This document shows positions 8,198 to 15,117 of a stretch of DNA of 64,000 nucleotides, in pieces (the first letter of the stretch is position 1; each line of letters begins with the position of its first letter). The DNA is from BMS3BBIN04 sp964552465 (lineage in GTDB: Bacteria; Electryoneota; Electryoneia; Electryoneales; Electryoneaceae). The position numbers and the translations under genes were made by a program. Where the stretch lies: positions 1 to 64,000 of the forward strand of contig CAZKGR010000009.1 in assembly GCA_964552465.1 (NCBI GenBank), written 5' to 3'. The notes below the pieces were generated by a model. It saw only the letters and a program-made list of their open reading frames with translations. It made no database searches and was not told the DNA's origin.

Positions 8198-9715
8198 TTG
8201 AGAGCATTGTTGACACTCATTCTGCTGATACCCTTGCTGTTCGCCCCACAATTCGTGAATGCCTGGTCAGACGGTCCGCCGGACGGTCATGCCGGCGATC
8301 CACCTGCAATGAACACCTGCGTTCTCTGCCATGACAGCTTCGACTTGGACAGTGGGATCGGTGGGATCATTCTCGGATTTCCGTTCACCAGCTATGAACC
8401 AAGTACACCGTATACTGTCCCCGTCGTAATGGGCCACACCGGGCTTGAGCATTGGGGATTTCAGATGACTGTTCTTGATGCTGCGAATCACTCGGCGGGT
8501 TTCTTTATCCCCGCTTCTGGCAATTACGACCACACGCTGGTGTCTGAAAATTCGTACCCCCAACCTGATTATGTCGGACAATCTGCAGCGGGCGTAATGC
8601 CAGGTAATCCGTTCGGAATGTGGAATATCCGTTGGATATCACCGCCTGTTGGAACCGGCACCGTGACCGCATTCTCTACGGGCATGGGAGCGGATGGCGA
8701 CGGCTCCACTGTCAACGATTATGTCTGCAGTTTTGAATTGGAGCTGACAGAAATACCTGGCGGTGAGGAAGGCCCAATTGCTTACATGGAAGACAATTTT
8801 CATGATTTCGGTAACGTTCCAATCGGCACATCGCGAACATGGACCGAGCGGTTGTTTGGAATCGGATCTGAACCAATTGGAATTGATGAATGGAATTGGC
8901 TCGATGATGGACCGTTCAGCGTGGTATCGCCACAGCTTCCGTTGATCCTTGGCGTTGGTGAGCAGGTAGATTTAACGATCGAATTTGAGCCGCTGTTAAC
9001 TGGCAATTGGCAGGACAGTCTTGATTTCGGGATTGCAAACATGCTCGGTACCAGCGGGCTTACTGTCCGTGGTCAGGGAACATTCGCGCTTCCACCGGAA
9101 CCGTTCCACCTGATCTCACCTGTAGATGGTGAATTTGTCAGTGAGGACAGCGTCCGTTTCGTCTGGCAATCGACGACAAACCCTGATTCCATTGATCCGA
9201 TTGTGATCTTTGACCTGGAAGTCGATACTGAGTCGGACTTCCCGTCTAGTGTGTTTTATGAGGTTGGTCCGGATACGTCCATAGCGCTGCCTGCCAGCGA
9301 GTTTGCTGACGATGAGTTGTATTTCTGGCGGGTTTACGCGCGGGATACAAACACGCCGGGGACGTATTCAGAAGAGGTGTGGGCGTTCGTGACAGATTTC
9401 TCCGGTGTATACGTAAATGGATCGCCCGCTGTTGCGGACGATCCATTCATGGTTCATATCTGGCCGAACCCGTTCAACGAACAGGTCTCGATTACTTTCG
9501 CGCTCCCACATCCCACTCGGGTAGAGGCAGAAGTTCTGGATCTGCTCGGCCGTCGCGTCGCGGTTCTCCACTCGGGTCCGATGGGCGCTGGAAGTCATGT
9601 CGTCCATTGGTCAGGAACTCACCCCAGCGGTGTGTACCTTGTTCGTATAACGCTTGCCGATAGTAGTCCCGTGCATCGTAAAATCGTTCGGCTGAAATGG
9701 GTCCGTTCTGGTTGA
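8198..9715 (+). CDS. T9SS-exported protein with choice-of-anchor V-like CxxCH domain
   Basis: The start is TTG at 8198, chosen because GGAG precedes it and it opens a signal peptide (hydrophobic core, cleavage near FVNA). Residues about 23-180 resemble the choice-of-anchor V domain: GPPDGHAG, then a heme-c type motif CVLCH, then a beta-sandwich with a GLEHWGFQMT segment. Two Ig-like beta domains follow: a choice-of-anchor D-like part near 200-300 and a fibronectin-like part near 300-400. The last 80 residues are a T9SS sorting domain (WPNPFNEQ, LLGRRVAVL, HPSGVYLVR). The protein is probably surface-attached and may carry one heme c. Its 3' end overlaps the convergent gene at 9492 by 224 bases. 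Confidence 0.8.
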   Translation: MRALLTLILLIPLLFAPQFVNAWSDGPPDGHAGDPPAMNTCVLCHDSFDLDSGIGGIILGFPFTSYEPSTPYTVPVVMGHTGLEHWGFQMTVLDAANHSAGFFIPASGNYDHTLVSENSYPQPDYVGQSAAGVMPGNPFGMWNIRWISPPVGTGTVTAFSTGMGADGDGSTVNDYVCSFELELTEIPGGEEGPIAYMEDNFHDFGNVPIGTSRTWTERLFGIGSEPIGIDEWNWLDDGPFSVVSPQLPLILGVGEQVDLTIEFEPLLTGNWQDSLDFGIANMLGTSGLTVRGQGTFALPPEPFHLISPVDGEFVSEDSVRFVWQSTTNPDSIDPIVIFDLEVDTESDFPSSVFYEVGPDTSIALPASEFADDELYFWRVYARDTNTPGTYSEEVWAFVTDFSGVYVNGSPAVADDPFMVHIWPNPFNEQVSITFALPHPTRVEAEVLDLLGRRVAVLHSGPMGAGSHVVHWSGTHPSGVYLVRITLADSSPVHRKIVRLKWVRSG

Positions 9716-10088
9716 AGTAAGATGCATCAACGGCTGGTGGTAATGGAGGCAAGTCCGGCATTGGTGGCAGGGTCCACGTGCTTATGTCGATATCTCCCAC
9801 GTTGACATATCCATTGTCTAGATCACCGTTGACTTTGATCCATGGCTCCCACAGATGTTCGCAGTCAATTATTTCCACTCCGCGAACCTTTTCTCCGTGA
9901 CCATCGCACTTCGGGCAATCCTCAAGCAGGATATCGTCCTCGCAGTCCACCATCAGAATGTCATCGTCAGAATCGACGAGCAGAATCTCTGAGTCTGGAA
10001 TCTGGATCAGTTTCGGCCTTGCCAAGCCAGTGATAACTACGACAAACAGAAACATCAACGCCAAACCAGCCCAAATAGCACGCTTCAT
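9492..10088 (-). CDS. Small exported protein with CxxC motif, 3' half overlapping a convergent gene
   Basis: The ATG at 10088 has a strong AGGAGG site eight bases upstream and opens a signal-like segment (MKRAIWAGLALMF...TGLA). An acidic stretch follows with repeated DDDIL/DDILL units, then CPKCDGHG, which looks like a single zinc-ribbon knuckle, then a proline-rich PPMPDLPPLPPA. The last ~75 residues are encoded antisense to the end of the T9SS gene at 8198-9715. I recognise no family. The N-terminal ~120 residues are supported by start signals and codon pattern; the tail may reflect loss of an original stop codon or a frameshift. Confidence 0.6.
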   Translation of the reverse strand: MKRAIWAGLALMFLFVVVITGLARPKLIQIPDSEILLVDSDDDILMVDCEDDILLEDCPKCDGHGEKVRGVEIIDCEHLWEPWIKVNGDLDNGYVNVGDIDISTWTLPPMPDLPPLPPAVDASYFNQNGPISAERFYDARDYYRQALYEQGTHRWGEFLTNGRHDFQRPSDPSGEPRRDGRADPELLPLPEWDVGARK

Positions 10089-10258
10089 ATCTTCCTCCTG
10101 ACCCGTTTCTGCTCATACGACACGTGTTAGGATGAATAGTTACAGGGGCTCTCGATGAATCCGTGTGATGGTAAGCGGACCAGGGGATACTTTGTCCATA
10201 AAATGTCCCCGGTAGCTTCGCTACCGCGGCTCATCCCAAGGATTCAAGTTTCGGCCGT

Positions 10259-10296
10259 CCGCGCCAGCACAGCTTGCGCGGGCATCAACTGATTAC
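10259..10296. repeat. Dispersed repeat, family H (CCGCGCCAGCACAGCTTGCG)
   Basis: About 38 bases (CCGCGCC, GCTTGCGCGGGCATCAACTGATTAC) recur at 41058-41095 with a few differences. Another hairpin, GGTAGCttcGCTACC, lies just upstream at 10211-10225. The 238-bp gap 10089-10326 holds no gene. Confidence 0.65.
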
Positions 10297-10326
10297 CATC
10301 AACCAGAGTCTGTCCCCAATTAAACG

Positions 10327-10896
10327 CTACAGCGCCGCGCGGAGTTGGCTGATCGCGGGATATTCACCCCCGGCATCATCGATCCAGCGGACAACTCGCC
10401 AGCCGCCGTCCTCTTCGCGTTTAAGCGTCAGGTCGGCAAGGCCTTCGTATACGGTCGGCAGGTCGGAATCCACCGGTCCAATCACCAGTTGATAGCTCTC
10501 ACGGTACACAGCGGAATCAGCAAACGACACTTCCTCAATTGCAGTGAAGATGAGTTCAGCGGTTGAATCGGGTGGAATCAATGATTGGGCAAGCAGAGAA
10601 CGGATGAACACATCCTCGCGTGCCCAACTCCACGTTTCGAAAAACAATGGATCGTCGGGAAACGCTGACAGTGTCGCTGCAAAGCTAAAGTCTTCGCTGA
10701 TCGCAGCCATATACAGGGACGGATCGTGCAACGCGATCGCGGTCTCTAGCTGGTCCAGCGCTTCTGCTGCATTGAGCGCGAGACCATCGGACGCTTGCGA
10801 TCCGGCCGGGTTGTCGGGATCACGGGTGTCGAACAGTCCGCAGCCGCTGATGGTTAACGTGGCGAGCAGGACGATATACAGGAAACGAAGGTTCAT
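10327..10896 (-). CDS. Lipoprotein with NTF2/SnoaL-like body
   Basis: With the ATG at 10896 (a TTG at 10911 is an alternative), the product is 189 residues. A lipoprotein signal (hydrophobic core, then SGCG lipobox) is followed by a linker rich in Asp, Asn and Ser. The body begins with ALDQLETAIALHDPSLYMAAISEDF and ends with GGWRVVRWID, an alternation of helix then beta strands that resembles NTF2-like lipoproteins of the calcium/calmodulin-kinase association or SnoaL type. This fold assignment is my inference from pattern. No catalytic residues are evident. No clear ribosome site was seen for either start. Confidence 0.62.
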   Translation of the reverse strand: MNLRFLYIVLLATLTISGCGLFDTRDPDNPAGSQASDGLALNAAEALDQLETAIALHDPSLYMAAISEDFSFAATLSAFPDDPLFFETWSWAREDVFIRSLLAQSLIPPDSTAELIFTAIEEVSFADSAVYRESYQLVIGPVDSDLPTVYEGLADLTLKREEDGGWRVVRWIDDAGGEYPAISQLRAAL

Positions 10897-10943
10897 ATTA
10901 TCAAGATACAATCATAACCTGCTGCATGTGATACTGAACATGG

Positions 10944-10970
10944 AAACGCCCGGCAATATGGCCGGGCGTC
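10944..10970 (-). terminator. Candidate terminator hairpin
   Basis: On the minus strand, ACGCCCGGCCATATTGCCGGGCGTTTCC forms a strong stem with a short T run. It lies about 375 bases beyond the cytochrome gene stop codon, so it could end that transcript. Confidence 0.45.
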
Positions 10971-11035
10971 AAATTGATGAAAAACATGCGGGAACACTTT
11001 TAGAAGAAGGTGTCCCCGGTTTATGTCGTTCAATT

Positions 11036-11060
11036 TACCACGGACTAAAGTCCGTGGTAA
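11036..11060. repeat. Family E hairpin, copy 1 (TACCACGGACTAAAGTCCGTGGTA)
   Basis: A perfect palindrome TACCACGGACTaAAGTCCGTGGTA. An identical copy is at 11256-11280; the two bracket BIME-like copy 2. Confidence 0.85.
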
Positions 11061-11113
11061 AGACTGTGACAAAGTGGCAACAGTCGAAATCTACGTCTGA
11101 AGATGCGAAACGC

Positions 11114-11223
11114 GTCGTTCTGACCGAAGGGAAGAAGATCGTACTAAACCATTGATTTATCACAAATAGCAACCTTTCTTCAGCTGGATCTTCATCACTT
11201 CACTGCGTTACGTTCTGAATGAC
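11114..11223. repeat. BIME-like element, copy 2
   Basis: A 110-bp element whose left arm (GAAGATGCGAAACGCGTC just before, then TTCTGACCGAAGGGAAGAAG) and right arm (AGCTGGATCTTC then CACTTCACTG) match copy 3 at 61258-61367. The left end is GTCGTTCTGA and the right end is GAATGAC. Confidence 0.75.
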
Positions 11224-11255
11224 ACACCGCGTAACAAGGTTTGTCATCACACTGT

Positions 11256-11280
11256 TACCACGGACTAAAGTCCGTGGTAA
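11256..11280. repeat. Family E hairpin, copy 2
   Basis: Identical over 25 bases to the palindrome at 11036-11060, in the same gap. Confidence 0.85.
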
Positions 11281-11289
11281 GAGCTTCTG

Positions 11290-11340
11290 CTCAAATCTCA
11301 AGACTCAAGACTCAAGCCTCAAGACTCAGGACTCAGGACT
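11290..11340. repeat. Tandem heptamer tract (CTCAAGA type)
   Basis: Seven consecutive 7-base units: CTCAAAT, CTCAAGA, CTCAAGA, CTCAAGC, CTCAAGA, CTCAGGA, CTCAGGA. The tract stops four bases before the stop codon (11345-11347) of the minus-strand cytochrome gene. Confidence 0.85.
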
Positions 11341-11344
11341 TCTT

Positions 11345-13729
11345 TTACTTCATCAACAGCATCTTGTGATGCATCGGCGCATGTCCATCTCGCACTACCT
11401 GCAGCATGTAAATGCCGCTTGCCCAGTTGGAAGCGTCCACGCTGAAGCTGTGACGACCTGCGGGCAAGCGACCGTCAGCCAGAGTAGCAACACGTTTGCC
11501 GAGCACGTTGTACACATGCACCCGCATGGTTGATGTCTTGTCGAGTTGTAGATTGACGGTTGTCAGGCCGTTGAACGGGTTCGGCTGCGAACTCAGCGCC
11601 AATCCTGACTCCTGCGTCGCTCGGCTGGCTAGGCCAGCCTCATGCTCCGGCCATCCGGTGAAGGCCCAGTCTTCGACACCGGTGACAACAGCACCCGCTT
11701 GTTTTTCAAAGGTGAACGATCCCATGCCGTTGTGTTCGCCGAGTACATCGTCGGCATATGCACGATACTCGTACGTTCCCGCAGGAGCGTTGGCTGGTAC
11801 AGTCTGTTGCAGGTTGTTCGCGGTGAAGATCTGACCGGGTTGGAGCTGCAGTGGTGGTGCCTGTAGCAGCGGGCCGTATGGTGCGCCGTTGGGCAGGATC
11901 GCTTCGGTCCACGCGTCCAGGTCGAGCACATCATTGGTCTGGTTGTCGATGACCGCGTCAAACACAATCGGCCCGCCTTCGGGCGGCAGAATAATCGGTG
12001 CATCGTGCGGAGTCAGAGTGACAATCAACTGTTCCGGCGGACCACCAACCTGGATCGTATCGACCACACTCTGCATCGTGACCGGTGCGGACATGCCGTG
12101 ATCGGTCCAGTACGTGTACATGCGTGTGCCCCAGTCGTCAGTCACGTTTTCGTTGAGCAGAAACTCGATGTACTCCTTGCTCGTCGTCTGGTAGAACAGC
12201 TTGGTCTCGACGACATACACTTCAGCCGGCAGCAGGTAGTCGGTGACATCCCAGTATTGACCGTCCGCATAAGTATGGTCAACAACCGGAGAACCAATCG
12301 CTTCGAAGTTCGCGTTGGTGAAACCGCGCGGCGGGATGCGGTTGTCTTTGTAAATGGTATCGTTGAGTACGAAATGGAAGCTCGGACCCGCCGGGATATT
12401 GACAACAGGACTCAGACCCGTTGAGACGCCCGGCTTGATCTCGTAGACCTTTATTTCGTCGTCGTGAATCAGCTCGGCGGTTGCATCGACATAGTCGCCG
12501 GACACATAAATCTGCTGCCCGTATTCATCATAGCCACGGACTTGCAGCCAGATCCGTCGTCCTTCCGGATATCCGGACGGCAGCTTGTGACCGGTTTCGT
12601 TGGTCACGTTTACATGCAACAGGTAACCATCGACCTGTTCCTCGACTTCGGTGGTCATTGTTGCGGCGAGCTGTAGCATTTGAGTTGCACGAGCAACTCC
12701 GGCCAGCAACGCCGTGGAATCCGTCTGGTCCGGAAACGCGTCGTCAATTGTCAACGGAACGAAAGTGTTTCCGCCCGTCATGTCATGCAGCGGCAAATCT
12801 TCACGTAATGGAACATCATTCTGCTGTGCGCCATACCCGGTAACATCGCGCATGTGGCAGTCTTGACATGAGGACACATAGTCAAGGTTACCGCCGAACT
12901 GAGGTGCATAAATACCGGCCGGGCTGTTGTAGTCAGAATTCAACCATTCGCTGTATGTTCGTTCAACGGGGAATAAAGCGTAAGTGTCGAAGTTTTCCGC
13001 CGGCTGGCCGAACGCGTTCGGGACGTAGTCGCGTCCGCCAGCGTGGTCAAACACCGGGTTGCTGACATCGTGGCACGTACCGCAGAACTCACTCTCGCTG
13101 TGATAAGGGGAATACAGTGTCGAGTGACGTGCGGCGGTTTCGAGGTACGGTCCGCGCTTAACCTCCTGATCGTCAGCAACAAACATCCCGTTGCCATCCG
13201 TAGGCGGAATTGAGACGATCGTTGCCAGATAAGCTTGATCCTCAGCGTATGTGTTGTTTGTGTAATCGGCATCATCCGGATACGGATTTTCGCCAATTTC
13301 AGCAGGTTTTATCGTTCGATGGCAGAATGCGCAGTGAATCCCTTCGTAGTCATCGGGAACCAAAGCTGAACCGTCGGTAGGTTCCGACCGTCCCTCCAGC
13401 CAACCGACTGGCGTGTGGCAACGCAGACACAGATCGCCTGACTCCGGCGCGTCCTGGTTGGCGATGGTCATCGTGGCCAGGTATAGTGGATCACGCATGG
13501 CCTGCGCCATCATCGACCCGCTCCAGTTGAATGCGGGTTCGACATCCTGATCATATCCGCCGTGGCAGTTGTCGCACTGACTGGGTGAGCGGAAAGCACC
13601 GGACTCCAGCGGTTGTGATCCGGGAAGGAAAAAATCTTCTATGGTTGTAGGTACGGGATCGGCCAGAACTGGTTGTACGAACATAGATAAACATAAAACC
13701 ATGATCCAGAAAATATGATGGAGCTTCAT
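11345..13729 (-). CDS. T9SS-exported multiheme cytochrome c
   Basis: The ATG at 13729 has GGGAGGATTGC directly upstream and opens a signal peptide (MKLHHIFWIM...VLA); the longer open frame upstream lacks both. The 794-residue product has five CxxCH heme-c motifs in its first 330 residues (CDNCH, CLRCH, CAFCH, CGTCH, CQDCH), a cytochrome c554/c'-like arrangement. A beta-rich region follows, then the recurring ~100-residue domain (starts VTLTPHDAPIILPPEGG, ends SFTFEKQ), then a sorting domain (SQPNPFNGL, VLGKRVATL, MHHKMLLMK). The product is therefore predicted at the cell surface, where it could take part in extracellular electron transfer. The electron donor and acceptor are not in the window. 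Confidence 0.85.
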   Translation of the reverse strand: MKLHHIFWIMVLCLSMFVQPVLADPVPTTIEDFFLPGSQPLESGAFRSPSQCDNCHGGYDQDVEPAFNWSGSMMAQAMRDPLYLATMTIANQDAPESGDLCLRCHTPVGWLEGRSEPTDGSALVPDDYEGIHCAFCHRTIKPAEIGENPYPDDADYTNNTYAEDQAYLATIVSIPPTDGNGMFVADDQEVKRGPYLETAARHSTLYSPYHSESEFCGTCHDVSNPVFDHAGGRDYVPNAFGQPAENFDTYALFPVERTYSEWLNSDYNSPAGIYAPQFGGNLDYVSSCQDCHMRDVTGYGAQQNDVPLREDLPLHDMTGGNTFVPLTIDDAFPDQTDSTALLAGVARATQMLQLAATMTTEVEEQVDGYLLHVNVTNETGHKLPSGYPEGRRIWLQVRGYDEYGQQIYVSGDYVDATAELIHDDEIKVYEIKPGVSTGLSPVVNIPAGPSFHFVLNDTIYKDNRIPPRGFTNANFEAIGSPVVDHTYADGQYWDVTDYLLPAEVYVVETKLFYQTTSKEYIEFLLNENVTDDWGTRMYTYWTDHGMSAPVTMQSVVDTIQVGGPPEQLIVTLTPHDAPIILPPEGGPIVFDAVIDNQTNDVLDLDAWTEAILPNGAPYGPLLQAPPLQLQPGQIFTANNLQQTVPANAPAGTYEYRAYADDVLGEHNGMGSFTFEKQAGAVVTGVEDWAFTGWPEHEAGLASRATQESGLALSSQPNPFNGLTTVNLQLDKTSTMRVHVYNVLGKRVATLADGRLPAGRHSFSVDASNWASGIYMLQVVRDGHAPMHHKMLLMK

Positions 13730-14168
13730 GCAATCCTCCCTCGCCGGATGGAATATGTAATCAAGAAATCTCCGCATCAGGAAGGCATGTGCAATGGGGG
13801 GCATTGCGGAGTTTTAGTGTTTGAAAGTAAGAATCTCGATTGTAATCTTCAAGCAAAATGAAACATAAACACATGTTAATTATGCAAAATTCAGCATAAT
13901 TGGCTCTGAACTCTCTTTTTAGCACGCACTAATGGTTAGGTTGCCCTTACAGAAGATATTTGGAGATTGTTGCGCTCCGAATAAAGTGAAATGTGGCATG
14001 ATTTGACACTAGCTTAAAGTTGCGCAGACATGCATTTGATAGCTTCAAGCAGAAGAGTGGAGCCTGGGGCAAAACTCTCGAGAAGAGCTCGCGGTATTCG
14101 TTGACTCAGCACAACCCCGAACATATCTTTGCAGTTCTGGTAAAAAACACAACGTGAGCGGTATATCC
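13730..14168. other. Gene-free 439-bp divergent gap (promoter region of rplU-rpmA)
   Basis: The gap separates the divergently transcribed cytochrome gene and rplU. Its middle (about 13810-13950) is visibly AT-rich, as expected for promoters. An antisense ORF at 14106-14615 covers rplU and is a shadow. I see no RNA gene or repeat hairpin here. Confidence 0.5.
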
Positions 14169-14489
14169 ATGAATTACGCGATTGCAGAAATCGCGGGACG
14201 TCAGTTCCGGATTGAAGAAGGGGCCGAGCTTGATGTGCCTCGTCTGAAGGTGGAACAAGGCGAATCGGTTACGCTGGACAAGCTGTTGCTGACCAATTGG
14301 GATGGCAAAGTGAGTGTCGGCGGTCCGTATGTCGAGGGCGCATCCGTGAAAGCGGAAGTTGTCGATCATCCCCGTGGTGACAAGGTTTGGGTGTTCAAGA
14401 AGAAGCGCCGCAAGGGCTTCCGTAAGGGTGGAAACGCCCGTGAGGAGTTCACCCGCATTTCGATCAAGAAGGTGAAAGTTCCGGCGTAA
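14169..14489 (+). CDS. rplU: 50S ribosomal protein L21
   Basis: The 106-residue product from the ATG at 14169 begins MNYAIAEIAGRQFRIEEG and continues with the L21 pattern: a VGGPYVEGASV segment near residue 57 and a basic KKRRKGFRKGGNA tail region that binds 23S rRNA. A GTG at 14154 would add five residues and has no ribosome site. rpmA lies 117 bases downstream, the usual gene pair. Unusually, the spacer holds dispersed hairpins. Confidence 0.95.
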   Translation: MNYAIAEIAGRQFRIEEGAELDVPRLKVEQGESVTLDKLLLTNWDGKVSVGGPYVEGASVKAEVVDHPRGDKVWVFKKKRRKGFRKGGNAREEFTRISIKKVKVPA

Positions 14490-14492
14490 GCT

Positions 14493-14518
14493 GTAGCCCG
14501 GGTTCGAGAACCCGGGGA
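14493..14518. repeat. Family G hairpin between rplU and rpmA
   Basis: GTAGCCCGGGTTCgaGAACCCGGGG lies three bases past the rplU stop codon. Related hairpins are at 15088-15111 and 62622-62647 (same GTAGCCCGGGTTCG beginning). A second hairpin, GTTTGCTTGCAAAC, follows at 14529-14542. Confidence 0.7.
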
Positions 14519-14606
14519 AGTAGGGCCGTGTTTGCTTGCAAACGCGGATGGCACAGAGTTTTCCCCGGCGTAGAAGTTTCCCCGGGACATGATAGTGGAG
14601 GCCGAA

Positions 14607-14867
14607 ATGGCACATAAAAAAGGTATGGGTTCATCGCGTAACGGTCGCGACAGCAACCCTCAGATGCTTGGCGTGAAACGTTATGGTGGCGAAACGGTTA
14701 CGGCTGGTTCGATCATCGTCCGTCAACGTGGCACCAAGTTCCATCCGGGTAATAACGTCGGTAAGGGTAACGACGACACTCTGTTCGCGAAAGTGGATGG
14801 CGTGGTCGAATTCACCACAGCCGGGCGTCGCCCGCGAACGGTACACATTCAGCCGCTCGAGGACTGA
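14607..14867 (+). CDS. rpmA: 50S ribosomal protein L27
   Basis: The ATG at 14607 is preceded by TGGAGG five bases away, and the protein begins MAHKKGMGSSRNGRDS, the canonical L27 start. It continues with the family motifs MLGVKRYGGE, IIVRQRGTKFHPG and NVGKGNDDTLFA. At 86 residues the length is normal. No N-terminal cleavage extension of the Firmicutes type is present. A strong terminator follows at 14923. Confidence 0.96.
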   Translation: MAHKKGMGSSRNGRDSNPQMLGVKRYGGETVTAGSIIVRQRGTKFHPGNNVGKGNDDTLFAKVDGVVEFTTAGRRPRTVHIQPLED

Positions 14868-14873
14868 ATGAGA

Positions 14874-14906
14874 TGTTTGCCCCGACTTGCTCGCAAGTCG
14901 GGATGA
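14874..14906. repeat. Family C hairpin (CCCGACTTGCTCGCAAGTCGGG)
   Basis: GTTTGCCCCGACTTGctCGCAAGTCGGGATGACC lies between rpmA and its terminator. Close relatives are at 25762-25796, 56411-56441 and, more diverged, 2598-2625. Confidence 0.75.
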
Positions 14907-14922
14907 CCAAGACTGAAATGAC

Positions 14923-14956
14923 TATCCCGGATTCAATTGAATCCGGGATTTTTCTT
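14923..14956 (+). terminator. Rho-independent terminator of rplU-rpmA
   Basis: ATCCCGGATTCAATTGAATCCGGGAT is a perfect palindrome followed by TTTTCTT. It ends the ribosomal protein transcript. Confidence 0.9.
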
Positions 14957-15034
14957 GCCCTGCTCACAACTCTTTATTCTCAGCTCAGGGTTGCAGTTCA
15001 CGGTCCCATCTAATCAAAGTCTTAAGTTTGGGTT

Positions 15035-15064
15035 GCCCGACTTGGTCTCTGCCAGGTCGGGTTT
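15035..15064 (+). terminator. Second hairpin downstream of rpmA
   Basis: GCCCGACTTGGtctctGCCAGGTCGGGTTTC forms a strong stem with a short T run. It could be a back-up terminator or another family C-like repeat. A family G hairpin (CCCGGGTCTGAAGACCCGGG) follows at 15088-15111, just past the stop codon of the next minus-strand gene. Confidence 0.45.
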
Positions 15065-15117
15065 CATGGTTTTCCTGGTGGGATTTGAAACCCGGGTCTG
15101 AAGACCCGGGCCATTCA

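Larger units (their letters stand above)
10912..11344. other. Gene-free 433-bp repeat block
   Basis: This gap holds no convincing gene. In order it contains a GC-rich hairpin (10944-10970), a broken copy of the GGGACACTTT/AAAGTGTCCCC hairpin (about 10989-11020), a family E hairpin, BIME-like copy 2, a second family E hairpin, and a heptamer tract ending four bases from the stop codon of the cytochrome gene. A possible ORF across it is composed of these repeats and is not supported. Confidence 0.8.

Noticed and set aside
10989..11155. Coding frame in the repeat block (part of a 203-residue plus-strand frame from 10544)
   Set aside because: The first part is antisense to the lipoprotein gene and the last part is translated repeats.
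11290..11340. Heptamer arrays considered as CRISPR
   Set aside because: Units are 7 bases without spacers; no cas genes are present. There is no repeat-spacer structure anywhere in the window.
14106..14615. Minus-strand frame across rplU
   Set aside because: rplU is certain from its product; the antisense frame has no support.
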